The position numbers were made by a program, and so were the translations under genes. Under the pieces are notes generated by a model that was not told the DNA's origin, searched no databases, and saw nothing but the letters and a program-made list of their open reading frames with translations. Of a stretch of DNA of 64,000 nucleotides, positions 11,861-22,477 are shown piece by piece; within the stretch, counting starts at the first letter, position 1; every line of letters starts with the position of its first letter. The stretch is from Cymbomonas tetramitiformis (lineage: Eukaryota > Chlorophyta > Pyramimonadophyceae > Pyramimonadales > Pyramimonadaceae). The stretch lies in contig LGRX02035406.1 of the NCBI GenBank assembly GCA_001247695.2, positions 1 through 64,000 on the forward strand, in the 5' to 3' direction.

Positions 11861-14072
11861 CAAAAAAGAAAGCTCCTGCAAAAAAGGCGGATCAATCAGA
11901 AAGCACTACAAGGCACAACTACCAAGAAGTTTTCGATGGGCACTTTGAGGAATTAATCAAGGATGCAAAGCTTGCTGAGTGCTGGTTCGGGGATAATCCT
12001 CGTGGGGATGTGAACGACGGCACGGACGTGAAGAACAGTTACGCGCTGCACGGAAAGTTGCGAGACGAGCCCCCGATGTTGTGGATGCGTAACACCGGAA
12101 CTCACGTGTCCTACCAGCACGTTCCAAAGTCGTAAGTTCTAACTCTTTTTACCTTACTTTCTTTTGGAACTGTTTTAGCATTAATGAAGAAACTGTTTGT
12201 TTCCTTTTGTTTGCGTGTTCATTCTTGTTATTTCACTGTGTTTTAGCATTAATGACAAAACAGCCTGTTTTCTTTAGTTTCGTCTTACATTTTGCCTTTT
12301 GTAGGACAAAAGCACATTAATGAAGATCTTGCAGTTTTGTTTCGTTTTTCTTGTGCATTCTTGTTATTTCACTGTGTTTTAGCATTAATGACAAAACAGC
12401 CTGTTTTCTTTAGTTTCGTCTTACATTTTGCCTTTTGTAGGACAAAAGCACATTAATGAAGATCTTGCAGTTTTGTTACGTTTTTCTTGTGCATTCTTGT
12501 TATTTCACTGTGTTTTAGCATTAATGACAAAACAGCCTGTTTTCTTTAGTTTCGTCTTACATTTTGCCTTTTGTAGGACAAAAGCATATTAATGAAGATC
12601 TTGCAGTTTTGTTACGTTTTTCTTGTGCATTCTTGTTTTTTCACACTGTTTTAGCATTAATGACAAAACAGCCTGTTTTCTTTAGTTTCGTCTTACATTT
12701 TGCCTTTTGTAGGACAAAAGCACATTAATGAAGATCTTGCAGTTTTGTTTCGTTTTTCTTGTGCATTCTTGTTTTTTCACACTGTTTTAGCATTAATGAC
12801 AAAACAGCCTGTTTTCTTTAGTTTCGTCTTACATTTTGCCTTTTGTAGGACAAAAGCACATTAATTAATGAAGATCTTGCAGTTTTGTTACGTTTCTCTT
12901 GTGCATTCTTGTTATTTCACACTGTTTCAGCATTAATGAGAAAACAGCTTGTTTCCTTAACTTTCGTGTTACAGTTTGCCTTTTGTAGGACAAAAGCACA
13001 TTAATGAAGATCTTAGAGTTTTGTTTCGTTTTTCTTGTGCATTCATGTTATTTCTCATTGTTTTAGCATTAATGAGAAAACAGCTTGTTTCCTTAACTTT
13101 CGTGTTACAGTTTGCCTTTTGTAGGACAAAAGCACATTAATGAAGAACTTGGAGTTTTGTTTCTGATTTCGTGTACATTCTTCTTATTTCTTACTGTTTC
13201 AGCATTAATGAGAAAAGTGCATGTTTCCTTTACATTCCTGACATTTCGCCTTTGAAAGTTTCTTGGAAGTGTCGTTAGTTCATGTTGTTCTTGTTGCAGG
13301 GTTAGTCCCGTCGATTCATCCGAGGGGTCTTGCGTCGCTGCAAGTTCCGACTCTTCAGAGGCATCGCGACCGCGCTTGCTTGTTGATGATTCATCCGATG
13401 AAGAATCTGATGCATGCCAACCCTTGCCGAGGTCTTGGTACAACTGTTCCGATCCCAAGGTTGCGCGAAGGAGAATGAAGAATAAGTTAGATGCCGAACG
13501 TGCGGCCAAAAAACGAAAGTTGCAAGGAAAAGTTTGGTGGCTAGATTCCCAGTGGTAACTTGACTTAGAGTACAAAAACATATTTTTTAAAATATAATTT
13601 AGACTCTTGCTTGTGTTGTGCTATTTTTGCTTTTGCAGTTACAAGTATATTTGCATTGATGGCCACGGCCGTCATGCTTTCTACACCGAGGCATGGGCTA
13701 ACGGATGCACACTTCGTCGTGCAACTGTTAAGCCCAAGGACAAGATGTTTGAAGTCCATGACGCAAACATTCTTGATGGGGATCTCACTAGCAACGAGAT
13801 CACCACGTTGGCAGTGGCAAAGATCCACGTCAACGACAAGGGCGCGAAGGAGCGTACCTTTTTTCAAGAACTCAGCATGTTCAAGTAAGTGTCCCCTTAA
13901 AACTTCATAGTTTCACTCAAAATATTTCTGACCTTCAAAAAGCCTATTATTTTACGAGTACATATTTTACCTTCGAACTTGACCTTTATTTCAATACTAT
14001 AAACTTCACCTAAACCAAAACACTGTTTTTTTAGGTGGAACATCCTTGCTCAACAAAAGGCCAATAAAAAGA
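11845..14072 (+). pseudogene. Amino-methyltransferase gene, 5' exons 1-4
   Basis: Four exons can be traced by open frame plus splice sites. Exon 1 runs from about 11,845 to 12,131 (Lys-rich KKKAPAKKAD, then EVFDGHFEELI...THVSYQHVPK); its start codon is not identified. Exon 2 is 13,300-13,554 (acidic SSDSSEAS and DDSSDEES, then basic RRRMKNK and KKRKLQ). Exon 3 is 13,639-13,884. Exon 4 starts at 14,035 and is cut at about 14,072 by MULE sequence. Phases agree at each junction (2, 2, 2) and the donors are GTAAGT or GTAACT. The charged N-terminus with KKRK-type stretches suggests a nuclear protein. I recognise no domain in these exons. The link to the downstream exons (16,652-21,832) is inferred from order, strand and style. 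Confidence 0.6.
12178..13290 (+). repeat. 136-bp tandem repeat filling an intron
   Basis: Intron 1 of the gene (12,132-13,299) is made almost entirely of about eight copies of a 136-bp unit. The marker CATTAATGACAAAACAGC recurs at 12,247, 12,383, 12,519, 12,655 and 12,791, then as diverged copies at 12,931, 13,067 and 13,203. One unit has a 4-bp TTAA insertion. Each unit carries two stretches that look like 3' splice sites (TTTTGTAG and TGTTTTAG). Confidence 0.9.
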
Positions 14073-14868
14073 ATGTATATATGTTGTATATGCATATGAG
14101 ATATGCGTGATAAAGCCATGCTGTGCATTATGCGTCGCTGCTGCGCGTGAGTCGAGTCAGCGGACTCGACGAATGACAAAATCATCCACCCCCTCTAACG
14201 CGCCGCGTCCAGACTCCTAGAATCTGAACGGATCTTGCGCGCGCAAGAAATATGAGGTTCCTAACATACTTTAGAATGCATATGCAAAGTTACGTTGTGT
14301 TTGGTAGACGGGATTATTCCAAACACAACGGTCGCTGAAGAGTGACTTACGGGGCGCTCAGTTCAGCGGTCTTAGCAGTATATAATGCAAGCGGATTCTG
14401 TTTTCCTCGTATGAAAGTGGTAGTGTTGCGACAAATTCATAATTGGAAATTCCGCATATCTTTGTGGTATAATTGTGAATTGTTAAACGTGTCTCTCGTT
14501 GTCGGTTACGCGCGGTCGGTCGAGACAATCCGGGGTAGGACTGCTGATGCTGAGATCGGTATCCCTCAGATGCTATCGTATCATGATTGGCCGGTAAAGC
14601 GCGAGCGCTCAACACAATCCTGGGTAGGACTGCTGACATCGGCAGGAAATTTTTGGAAAATTTCCAACGGCATAATTTTTCAGGGACATCTCCTGCGGTG
14701 CGGTGTGTACGATGTCACTTTTTTCCAGGAAACCTGTTTCGCTCCTTTAAGGGAAACGAAATGAAAAACAGCATATTTCTGAAAAAGCTGCGAAGCGTCG
14801 TTAATATAAACGAATCTTTTTGCGACACGACAAATAAAAAGACCTCGCGACACGAATGAGAGGGTTCC
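14073..14868 (+). mobile_element. Detached right end of a MULE-like element
   Basis: This segment plus the following GGTCAAGTCC is repeated with no difference that I can see 1783 bp downstream (15,853-16,661). It ends with the terminal inverted repeat of the E2 family (GCGACACGACAAATAAAAAG...GAATGAGAGGGTTCC). It carries sub-terminal GGGGTAGGACTGCTGA repeats. It has no left end of its own: its left edge abuts exon 4 of the methyltransferase gene. Identical ORFs at 14,342-14,764 and 16,125-16,547 result from the duplication and match no known family. Confidence 0.7.
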
Positions 14869-14878
14869 GGTCAAGTCC

Positions 14879-16651
14879 GGATGCACTTCATTTTTGTCGC
14901 AAGGTTATTTTATTTGTCGCACCGTGCGACAAAACTGCAATTATACCGTGCGACATAAATGAGCGTTGCGCTCATTTCTGTCGCACCTGCGACAAACATG
15001 AGCGCAACGCTCATTTCTGTCGTGAAAATTCGCAGAAATCCACAAAATTCACAGAAAATTTTCAGATGACCAAATTTGTATGGACAGGAATAGCAAGGAT
15101 AACAAATTATGAAAAACAAATCGGACAAACGATTATTTTAATTGCATTCAGGGTGTCGTGTTGAACGGAGGAATTAATTCGCGAAAATTCCTTTCAATAA
15201 AATCGCCACACAGAAAGAGAATCGGACCCCATCCCCACCCCATAATCGATGACGATGACGATGACACCCGAATGGTGTCATGGCATAATGATGAGGTCAA
15301 ACACGCTCGAGAGTTTTCCAGTGTCGGCTTTTGCAGAATCGTGACCGTTTTTGCAAAATCTGTCCGTTTTTGCAGTGGTGAGTGTTCAAATGTCATTTGT
15401 TAAATATGCAATTTTAAGAATAACACGGAACGTTTCCCCCGCAGTGTGCCCCTGTCGAGCCAAAACAAGATTACTTCTTAAGATCATGTATTAATCTAAG
15501 CAAGAATTTCCTATTGAATATTATCACATATTCCTACTAAGTTTATCGATACGCGCATCACGTAGAATGATACCCGCAATCGCAACTATTGGGGGTTTTA
15601 GAAACTCAAAATTCCGTTCGCTATACCCGGATGAACGCGCCAGCCTACAGTGAGATGTATGGTTGACTGACGAGTCTGTCCAATTTATTTCGGAAAGATG
15701 ACACACACCAGGTGCTATTTTTGCAAACAATTCCCTCACGCGATGCGCATGCTCGCTTGCAAGCGAGCGCGCGAATGAGGGAAGAAATCCTAGCGGAAAC
15801 GTGGACGCAAATGACATCCGCGTTTCCGCCAGAGCTGTCAGTGCAGTGTCAGATGCTCAAAATATGTTGTATATGCATATGAGATATGCGTGATAAAGCC
15901 ATGCTGTGCATTATGCGTCGCTGCTGCGCGTGAGTCGAGTCAGCGGACTCGACGAATGACAAAATCATCCACCCCCTCTAACGCGCCGCGTCCAGACTCC
16001 TAGAATCTGAACGGATCTTGCGCGCGCAAGAAATATGAGGTTCCTAACATACTTTAGAATGCATATGCAAAGTTACGTTGTGTTTGGTAGACGGGATTAT
16101 TCCAAACACAACGGTCGCTGAAGAGTGACTTACGGGGCGCTCAGTTCAGCGGTCTTAGCAGTATATAATGCAAGCGGATTCTGTTTTCCTCGTATGAAAG
16201 TGGTAGTGTTGCGACAAATTCATAATTGGAAATTCCGCATATCTTTGTGGTATAATTGTGAATTGTTAAACGTGTCTCTCGTTGTCGGTTACGCGCGGTC
16301 GGTCGAGACAATCCGGGGTAGGACTGCTGATGCTGAGATCGGTATCCCTCAGATGCTATCGTATCATGATTGGCCGGTAAAGCGCGAGCGCTCAACACAA
16401 TCCTGGGTAGGACTGCTGACATCGGCAGGAAATTTTTGGAAAATTTCCAACGGCATAATTTTTCAGGGACATCTCCTGCGGTGCGGTGTGTACGATGTCA
16501 CTTTTTTCCAGGAAACCTGTTTCGCTCCTTTAAGGGAAACGAAATGAAAAACAGCATATTTCTGAAAAAGCTGCGAAGCGTCGTTAATATAAACGAATCT
16601 TTTTGCGACACGACAAATAAAAAGACCTCGCGACACGAATGAGAGGGTTCC
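14879..16651. mobile_element. MULE-like element E2
   Basis: Terminal inverted repeats start GGATGCACTTCATTTTTGTC and, read inward from the right, GGAACCCTCTCATTCGTGTC. Both continue into TTATTTGTCG-type repeats. GGTCAAGTCC flanks both ends (14,869-14,878 and 16,652-16,661), consistent with a 9-bp target duplication plus one chance match. It is inside the methyltransferase gene. No transposase is encoded in its 1.77 kb, so it is non-autonomous. Confidence 0.75.
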
Positions 16652-18237
16652 GGTCAAGTCCACCGAGCTCCTTGCTCTGTTCGAGAGCCCTGATTTCGAT
16701 CAGAGGTTTTTCCAGCGACTCTTAAAGATTGTAGAGTACTTATCCGACAAGGAGGAGATCGAGGGAATCATCCGTACCTGCTGTAACACTCTTGGTAAAG
16801 GGTGCTGCTTGAATCTCGAGTCTTTGTACCTCAACAAAGAACTGGAAAGGCTCACCCTGCCATTGCAGCTGCAAGCTTTCAAGGAGTGCGAGCTTAGTTT
16901 GCCCTTTGTGGAGAACACGCCTTCGGGCGGCGTTCGGAAGATCTCTGACGCGGGCAAGCTGAAGGCCATTGACGCAAGTGTTGCGCGGCCTACGAGGATC
17001 ATCACCTCTCCCCGCTCTTTCACCGATTGCTGCACAGTCCTTTGGATGAGAGCCCAAGTTGTTTTGCACATCGCAAACATGGGCGGGCAGGCAACGGACA
17101 CCGAGAAAGCCACGCAATGGCTGGATAGCTTGCAGGCCGGGAAACAGGATGCTACTTTGCTTGGAGAGGTACATTACTTGTCTATTTTATTTGTTGCTTT
17201 ATATTTTTGCATGGAGACATGGCTTTTACATCATTCGGTTATTTTTTCAGTACGATGGGGTGAAGGCACTTTCAGCTCCAAATGCCGGGCGCCTGGTGGG
17301 GAAGGAGGACATCTTTGTGAAGAAGACCGTGAAGAAGTACATTGACTTTTGTCGTTGGAAAGAGAGAACCGAGGAGCGAACAGGGGCCACTTCCGAAGCA
17401 GGAGATGATGACGTTTCGCAAGGTGATGTTGAAGAAGAAGAGGAAGAAGAGGAAGGAGAAGAGGACGAAATTCATGAAGACGATTTCAACCTCACGGATG
17501 AAGAAGATGACGAGCGAGAAGCCCGTCTGGGGAGGCAAGAGAAGCGAAAGCTCGTCGAGCAGTTCGACGAGAGGGAGAGGAAGCTATCGAAGAAGGAAAA
17601 GAGAGACCCAACTTTCATCGAAGAAAAGTAAGTTTCTTGCCCACAATTCTTGAGGTACCCGTGACACCGGAAGACTGATTGAAGTAGTGCTTTTGTCACA
17701 GAGAAACAATGGATAAATTGGGTGCTGAACTGGAAGATGCCGAAGCCAAGGACAAGGAGGCGGCGGAAAAGCTTGCCAAGAAGAAGGAGGAGAAATTGCA
17801 AGAGCTGGAGGCGGAGAAAGCGGCACGGAAGATGGCCAAAGAGACCCAGCGGAGGGAAAGCATTGCATCGGAAGAAGTCATGGAAGAAGCGGAGCCTGAC
17901 CAGCCGCTTGATTTGACAACGGCTAAAGAGCAATACGTGCTACAACCCCATGGAGGAGTGTTCCGAAATGGCCAGGAGATTGAGTGGGGGCCGTCTGTGG
18001 AAATTATGTCTTTCATTTCGGAACGGTGGACGTCCCTTGAATACGAGCAGAACTATTTCGTGCACGTGCTACTCCTGTCGACGGCTGACATCATCAAGGA
18101 GCATGGTGGCCAAAGGAAGAAGCGCGGGAAAGCGGGAGAGCCGGAGAAGAGAATGTATTTTTGTTTGAGGAAGCACAAGCTGGCGGGCGCCGTGCAAGAT
18201 CCCGTTGTTCTTACGTCGAAAGTAATGATTGGTGGAG
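16652..18237 (+). pseudogene. Amino-methyltransferase gene, middle exons
   Basis: Three exons continue the gene after E2. The first (from 16,652 to 17,168) reads VKSTELLALFESPDF onwards and ends GGAGAG before a GTACAT donor. The second (17,251-17,627) is strongly acidic in its middle (an E-rich run near 17,431-17,465), then basic. The third (17,702-18,237) opens with a Lys/Glu/Ala-rich, probably coiled-coil stretch of about 70 residues and ends ...LTSKVMIGG. Splice sites are GT-AG with matching phases. I recognise no catalytic motif in these exons. Exons between 14,072 and 16,652 seem to have been lost when MULE sequence moved in. Confidence 0.6.
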
Positions 18238-18288
18238 GTAAGTTGCTTGATGTGTAGTGTACCGGTTTAATGGCTACTACCCGAAGGT

Positions 18289-18512
18289 CCGGTCCTCCCA
18301 CAAGGACCGAAGTGAATTTGGAATATATGCCGCGTTTTTTCGATATAGTTGGTATATGAGTGCTTTGGGGTCATATTTAGGTGTCCAATAATTATCTAAA
18401 AACGTGTGTTGGGTGTAATACTCGGTGTAGCGATGTGGTTTACGTTATTGAAAAGTGGGGGTGAAACCGCTCGAAATTAAATAAAAAGGCCGGTCCTCCC
18501 ACAAGGACCGGA
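18289..18512. repeat. Two copies of a CCGGTCCT hairpin
   Basis: The stem-loop CGGTCCTCCCACAAGGACCG occurs near 18,292 and, as a fuller CCGGTCCTCCCACAAGGACCGG-type stem, near 18,492, about 200 bp apart in the intron after 18,237. They may mark the ends of a small insertion. No target duplication is seen. Confidence 0.5.
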
Positions 18513-19501
18513 AGTTCCCAACCCACCTACACTCACTAAGTGGCCTTCCTAGTGCCCACTGCACTTAAAAAACACTTCAACATGACCTATTCGTGCCCTC
18601 TACAATGTACAACATCTTCGGAATCCACAATACTGCGGTATATATCCCTCACAATGTCATGCACCCACGAAAAAAATAGATTTCATCAAAATCGGCCATC
18701 CAAAAATCTGCTCTCGCCGAATTCCAAAGCAATGTTCCGAGTAGACTACTGCACATATTGACATGCTTAAGCATTCTAAAAATCGATAAACATGTTTACA
18801 TGAAGTATGCGACGTGGCACATCATACATCTATCATATCCGAACACTATTTGGCATTCATAGCATCCGTAGTAACGAAAAAAAAACATTTGAAAATCTTG
18901 GATCAAAAATGTTTTTTACAGGTGTAAGGTCGATTTGAGTGCGTATATACACCCAATACGAGGTCGCCAACATGGTAGCACTTCAAATTTGTCGCACCGG
19001 GTATTTTATTTGTCGTGTCGCAAGACAGATTGGAATTATACCGTGCGACAGAAATGAGCCGGGGGCTCATATCTGTCGCAGGTGCGACAATCATGAGTAC
19101 CACGCTCATTTCTGTCGTGAAAATTCACAGAAAATTTCCGAAAATGAAATTAAGCTAGGGGGAACACAAACGAATAGTACCGCGAATATGACTTGAAAAA
19201 CAAAATTACTGAACGAGTAGTACCGCGAATATTACATAAAACACAGGTGTATTATACGATCACTTGGGGACATTCATATAGCACGGAGCATACATGAGTA
19301 GCAAGCAAGCAAGCATTTCAGATGGATAAAGATACTAAGAGAAAAACCGATTACTCTCTTAAAAAATATTAGCATAAATACTTATTACTACTAGGCTGCT
19401 AGTTTCTAATACAAGGATTCAACTACCCGAGGGCGATATGAAAATCTAAACTAGGAAACTAGAGCACAGCGCACGTTCCAAAATCTTCAGAACCAAAACG
19501 T

Positions 19502-20230
19502 TTCCTGCAGCACACGAACAGCGAATCAGTCAGGACGTTGGGGATCGAACCCAATACCGACAGCCAACTGCTGTCCGCATTTCACCCTCGGGTGGGCGTC
19601 TACGTACAAAATAGACGTTTTGAAAACAGCAGCGGAACAGTGGGTGGAAAATCTAAAATTCTGAACATCAATAATCGGCGAAACCTAAACAGAGCTGGAA
19701 GTCACAGGATGCCGCGAGCACTCTGCTGGCGGCATAAAAGGATGCTCGGCGTAAAAAACAAAACCTGCAAAAAACGAAACGCTGGTTAGTAAAGACGTTG
19801 GGAATCGAACCCAACCCGTCGGAGAATCCCGCCGGTCTCCAAGCACCCCTTCAGCTTAGTAGGGCCAGAGGGAAAGATGCCGCCAGGAACGTTGCTGGCG
19901 GCTTCAGAAAAGGCACAGCATGAATTATACACTATGGCCGTTGCTGGCGCCTTCAGAAAAGGCACAGCATAAACCTGCAAAAAAACAGAGCGCTGCTCAG
20001 GAAGGAAGAATTCCTGTTGAAAATTGAACTCAAACCGTCAGGCGGGATGCAAAGACGCCCGACGGCCTCCAATCATCCATGTATCGCAGGATGGGCTGCT
20101 GGTGGGATGCGGCTCATGTGAGAACATCGCAGGAACGCCCCCCCGCCGGGTTCCACGCATGCACACGAAAACATGGTCGACATGAAATATCGCTAAAGAA
20201 AAGTAGCGCGCAAAAATCATTAATCAAACA
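19502..20230 (-). repeat. Serial tRNA-like modules inside E1
   Basis: Repeating modules are seen at about 19,540, 19,790 and (degenerate) 20,020. On the minus strand each resembles the 3' half of a long-variable-arm tRNA: a variable-arm-like hairpin followed by a T-arm such as GTTGGGTTCGATTCCCAAC. Modules 1 and 2 are each followed (on the plus strand) by a GCCGCCAG...CTGGCGGC-type stem and CCTGCAAAAAA. No complete tRNA can be folded because the 5' half and its acceptor strand are missing. They resemble tRNA-derived SINE heads or captured tRNA pieces. Confidence 0.5.
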
Positions 20231-20449
20231 AAAACACAAGCCGCGCGCTGAGACAGCGAGCAGGTAGGCGCAAGATAAGAGCTTGGAGAAAAATGAAAAC
20301 GTTGCCGACCAGGATCATACCATATCCACTTTTGTCCGGGGCGCGCCGCCGATAGGAGTGGTGAGATGATCTTGAATGACGAGATGCGTAAATAATTGTA
20401 AATTCCGCATATCTTCGGTGTAAAATATGGAATTGTTACCCGTGTCTCT

Positions 20450-20900
20450 CGTTGTCGGTTACGACCGAACGGTCGAAACAATCCGGGGTAGGACTGCTGA
20501 GATCGGTAAACCTGTTATTAGAGCAGTTTTGCGACAAATTCATAATTGTAAATTCCGCATATCTTCGGGGTAAAATATGGAATTGTTACCCGTATCTCTC
20601 GTTGTCGGTTACGACCGAACGGTCGAAACAATCCAAGGTAGGACTGCTGAGATGCTATCGTATCATGATTGGTCGGTATAACGCGAGCGCTCGACACATT
20701 CATGGTAGGACTGCTGGCATGGATGGAAAACAGTATATATATCTTCGTGGTATAATTTTGAATTGTTAAACGTTTCTCTCGTTGTCGGTTACGACCGAAC
20801 GGTCGAAACAATCCGGGGTAGGACTGCTGAGATGCTATCGTATCATGATTGGCCGGTAAAGCGCGAGCGCTCGACACAATCCGGGGTAGGACTGCTGACA
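20450..20900. repeat. Sub-terminal repeats of E1
   Basis: Several copies of CAATCC(G/A)(G/A)GGTAGGACTGCTG occur, each preceded by a dyad, either CGACCGAACGGTCG or GCGCGAGCGCTC. They sit near the right end of E1, and similar repeats occur in E2 (about 14,520 and 14,600). Sub-terminal repeats in such elements can be transposase-binding sites; that role is inferred. Confidence 0.65.
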
Positions 20901-21832
20901 TGGGCAGAAAATTTTCGAAAAATTTCCAACGGCATAATTTTTGAGGGACAGCTCCTGCGGTGTGGCCTGTTGATGTCACTTTTTTCCAGGAAACCTGTTT
21001 CGCTCCTTTAAGGGAAACGAAATGAAAAACAGCATATTTCTGAAAAAGCTGCGAAGCGTCGTTAATATAAACGAATCTTTTGCGACACGACAAATAAAAT
21101 ACCCCGTGCGACACAAATGAGGGGCTACCCGCCAACATGTATAATCTTGCAAGTATGATTGGGTATGATGTTAGGATAAAATTTTGGCAGTCCAGTGTGA
21201 CACTGGCACGATATTTGAACAAGCCCAAGTTGGACTACAAGAAGCAAGTGGAGTTGAAGTCGGAAAAGTTGAAGGAGGAAACGGGCATCACCCATCTCAC
21301 CAACTTTTACTGTGGCAACGTGCTTGGCCCATTTTCCATTCACGAGTGGGATGTGGCCGAGAGCCTGCTGGAGGCAAACATGACGAACCTCATTCAGGAA
21401 GGCAAGTGCAATTATACTCTGAGCAAAGCCTTGGGCCTGTACACGGGTAAGCTCTGGAACGAGTTCGTTGAATACGGCAAGTCGTTTCAGGCCCTTCACT
21501 CGCAGAAAGTGTTCAAGCATTGCTGCTACACTACGGGATGCGTGGCATTGGACAAGATCTGCGAGGCCAACAAGGAAACGTTGGTCGTGGGACAGAAGTC
21601 TATTCCTTTGTGCGAGTACCTGGTGGAACGGTACACAAGTGCCATGGGACAGGTGGTGATGGATCCCTTCATGGGTTCTGGTAGTTGCGGAGTGGCGGCG
21701 ATTCGGAAGGGAAGATGCTTCTACGGGTTTGAGCAGAAACAAACCAACTTTTTTGCAGCCCTGTTCCACCTCTCTCATGCTGTGCAGTCTTACGTGGGCG
21801 GCACTAACGAGGAGGAATACTCTCCACCTTAG

Positions 21833-22330
21833 GCCCCCTTGGGGAAACTGGCTAGGTAGATGCAGATGTTCCGTTTAGTACGCACAGATAACTCACAGGT
21901 TAGGTTCATGGTTAAGGTGGGAACGTGTAAGCGGGAAGGTCCCAAAGGATGAAGAGCTAGGTTTCTGGTTCTTGCCGCAGCATTAGTAGTTGCTTCCATG
22001 AAATGGGCCAGCCGAGTGTGTTGGAACAATGAACTTGAATGAACTTGATGTAATCTATGATTGTATTAGCCACCGACCGCCCTGCATCAAGAGTCTTGGT
22101 GCAGGCCTCGGGAAGAATTAGCAACGATGGGGGAAAAAATCGGTTGCCTTTTCATGGTTGCACGCGTCATCCTGAAACTCATGAAAGGCAGCAGTCGAAT
22201 TCAGGCATTTGTGCATCCCAAAAGGACAACCGTAATGACGCAACCTTCAAAGTGGAGTTCATAAAATTCCTCTCATTAAAAGTATGTCCGAAAACGACAA
22301 ACTCGGGTCCTCGTTACCTCGTAACCTCGT
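21833..22330 (+). other. 3' flank and presumed terminus of the methyltransferase-bearing element
   Basis: About 21,926-21,980 matches the reverse complement of about 61,935-61,995 (shared GTGTAAGCGGGAAGGTCCCA and TTGCCGCAGCA). TTACCTCGTAACCTCGT at 22,314-22,330 matches the complement of the stretch starting at 61,401, where another element meets the LINE. This suggests that the methyltransferase gene and the SWIM gene at 62-64 kb have the same type of 3' terminus and both sit in mobile elements. The 5' end was not found. Confidence 0.5.
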
Positions 22331-22477
22331 TACTTGAGTTTGGTGGTCGGGGACTTGCCCACACTCTCCTTGCCACGGTCACATTTCTGAAACACGTGTT
22401 TACATGTATCACCCACAATCCTACCCCAAAATATTGCATGCCCGCCACACACCTTTGCATTTATATACATGCCTTAC

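Larger units (their letters stand above)
18974..21129. mobile_element. MULE-like element E1
   Basis: Terminal inverted repeats of about 45 bp: GGTAGCACTTC...GTCGCACCGGGTATTTTATT on the left, and GGTAGCCCC...TCGCACGGGGTATTTTATT read inward from the right, both running on into TTGTCGTGTCGCAA. A 9-bp target duplication, CGCCAACAT, lies at 18,965-18,973 and 21,130-21,138. A 9-bp duplication with long inverted repeats is typical of Mutator-like elements. At 2156 bp it has no transposase and is non-autonomous. Confidence 0.85.
18940..21832 (+). pseudogene. Amino-methyltransferase gene, last exon, split by a MULE
   Basis: The exon probably begins at about 18,940 (phase 1, joining the donor at 18,238), reads RIYTQYEVANM, is broken at 18,973 by MULE E1, and resumes after the duplicated CGCCAACAT at 21,139 as MYNLASMIGY, so the frame is kept. 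It ends TAG at 21,832. The C-terminus has VVMDPFMGSGSCGVAAIRKG followed by CFYGFEQ. This is motif I (FxGxG type) as found near the C-terminus of beta-class bacterial N6-adenine or N4-cytosine methyltransferases, which carry the catalytic DPPY motif earlier. I cannot find that DPPY-type motif in the surviving exons; it may lie in lost exons. Substrate and base specificity are unknown. Confidence 0.65.

Noticed and set aside
12178..13290. Regular repeats as a CRISPR array
   Set aside because: The 136-bp units are continuous, with no unique spacers, and lie in an intron of a eukaryotic gene.
14342..14764. 140-codon ORF, identical to the one at 16,125-16,547, as a transposase
   Set aside because: It lies in sub-terminal repeats, has no transposase motif, and is identical only because the DNA is duplicated.
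17472..17933. Ser/Leu-rich minus-strand ORF as a membrane protein
   Set aside because: It is antisense to the acidic and Lys/Glu-rich coding exons; the hydrophobic look comes from the complement of GAA/GAG codons.
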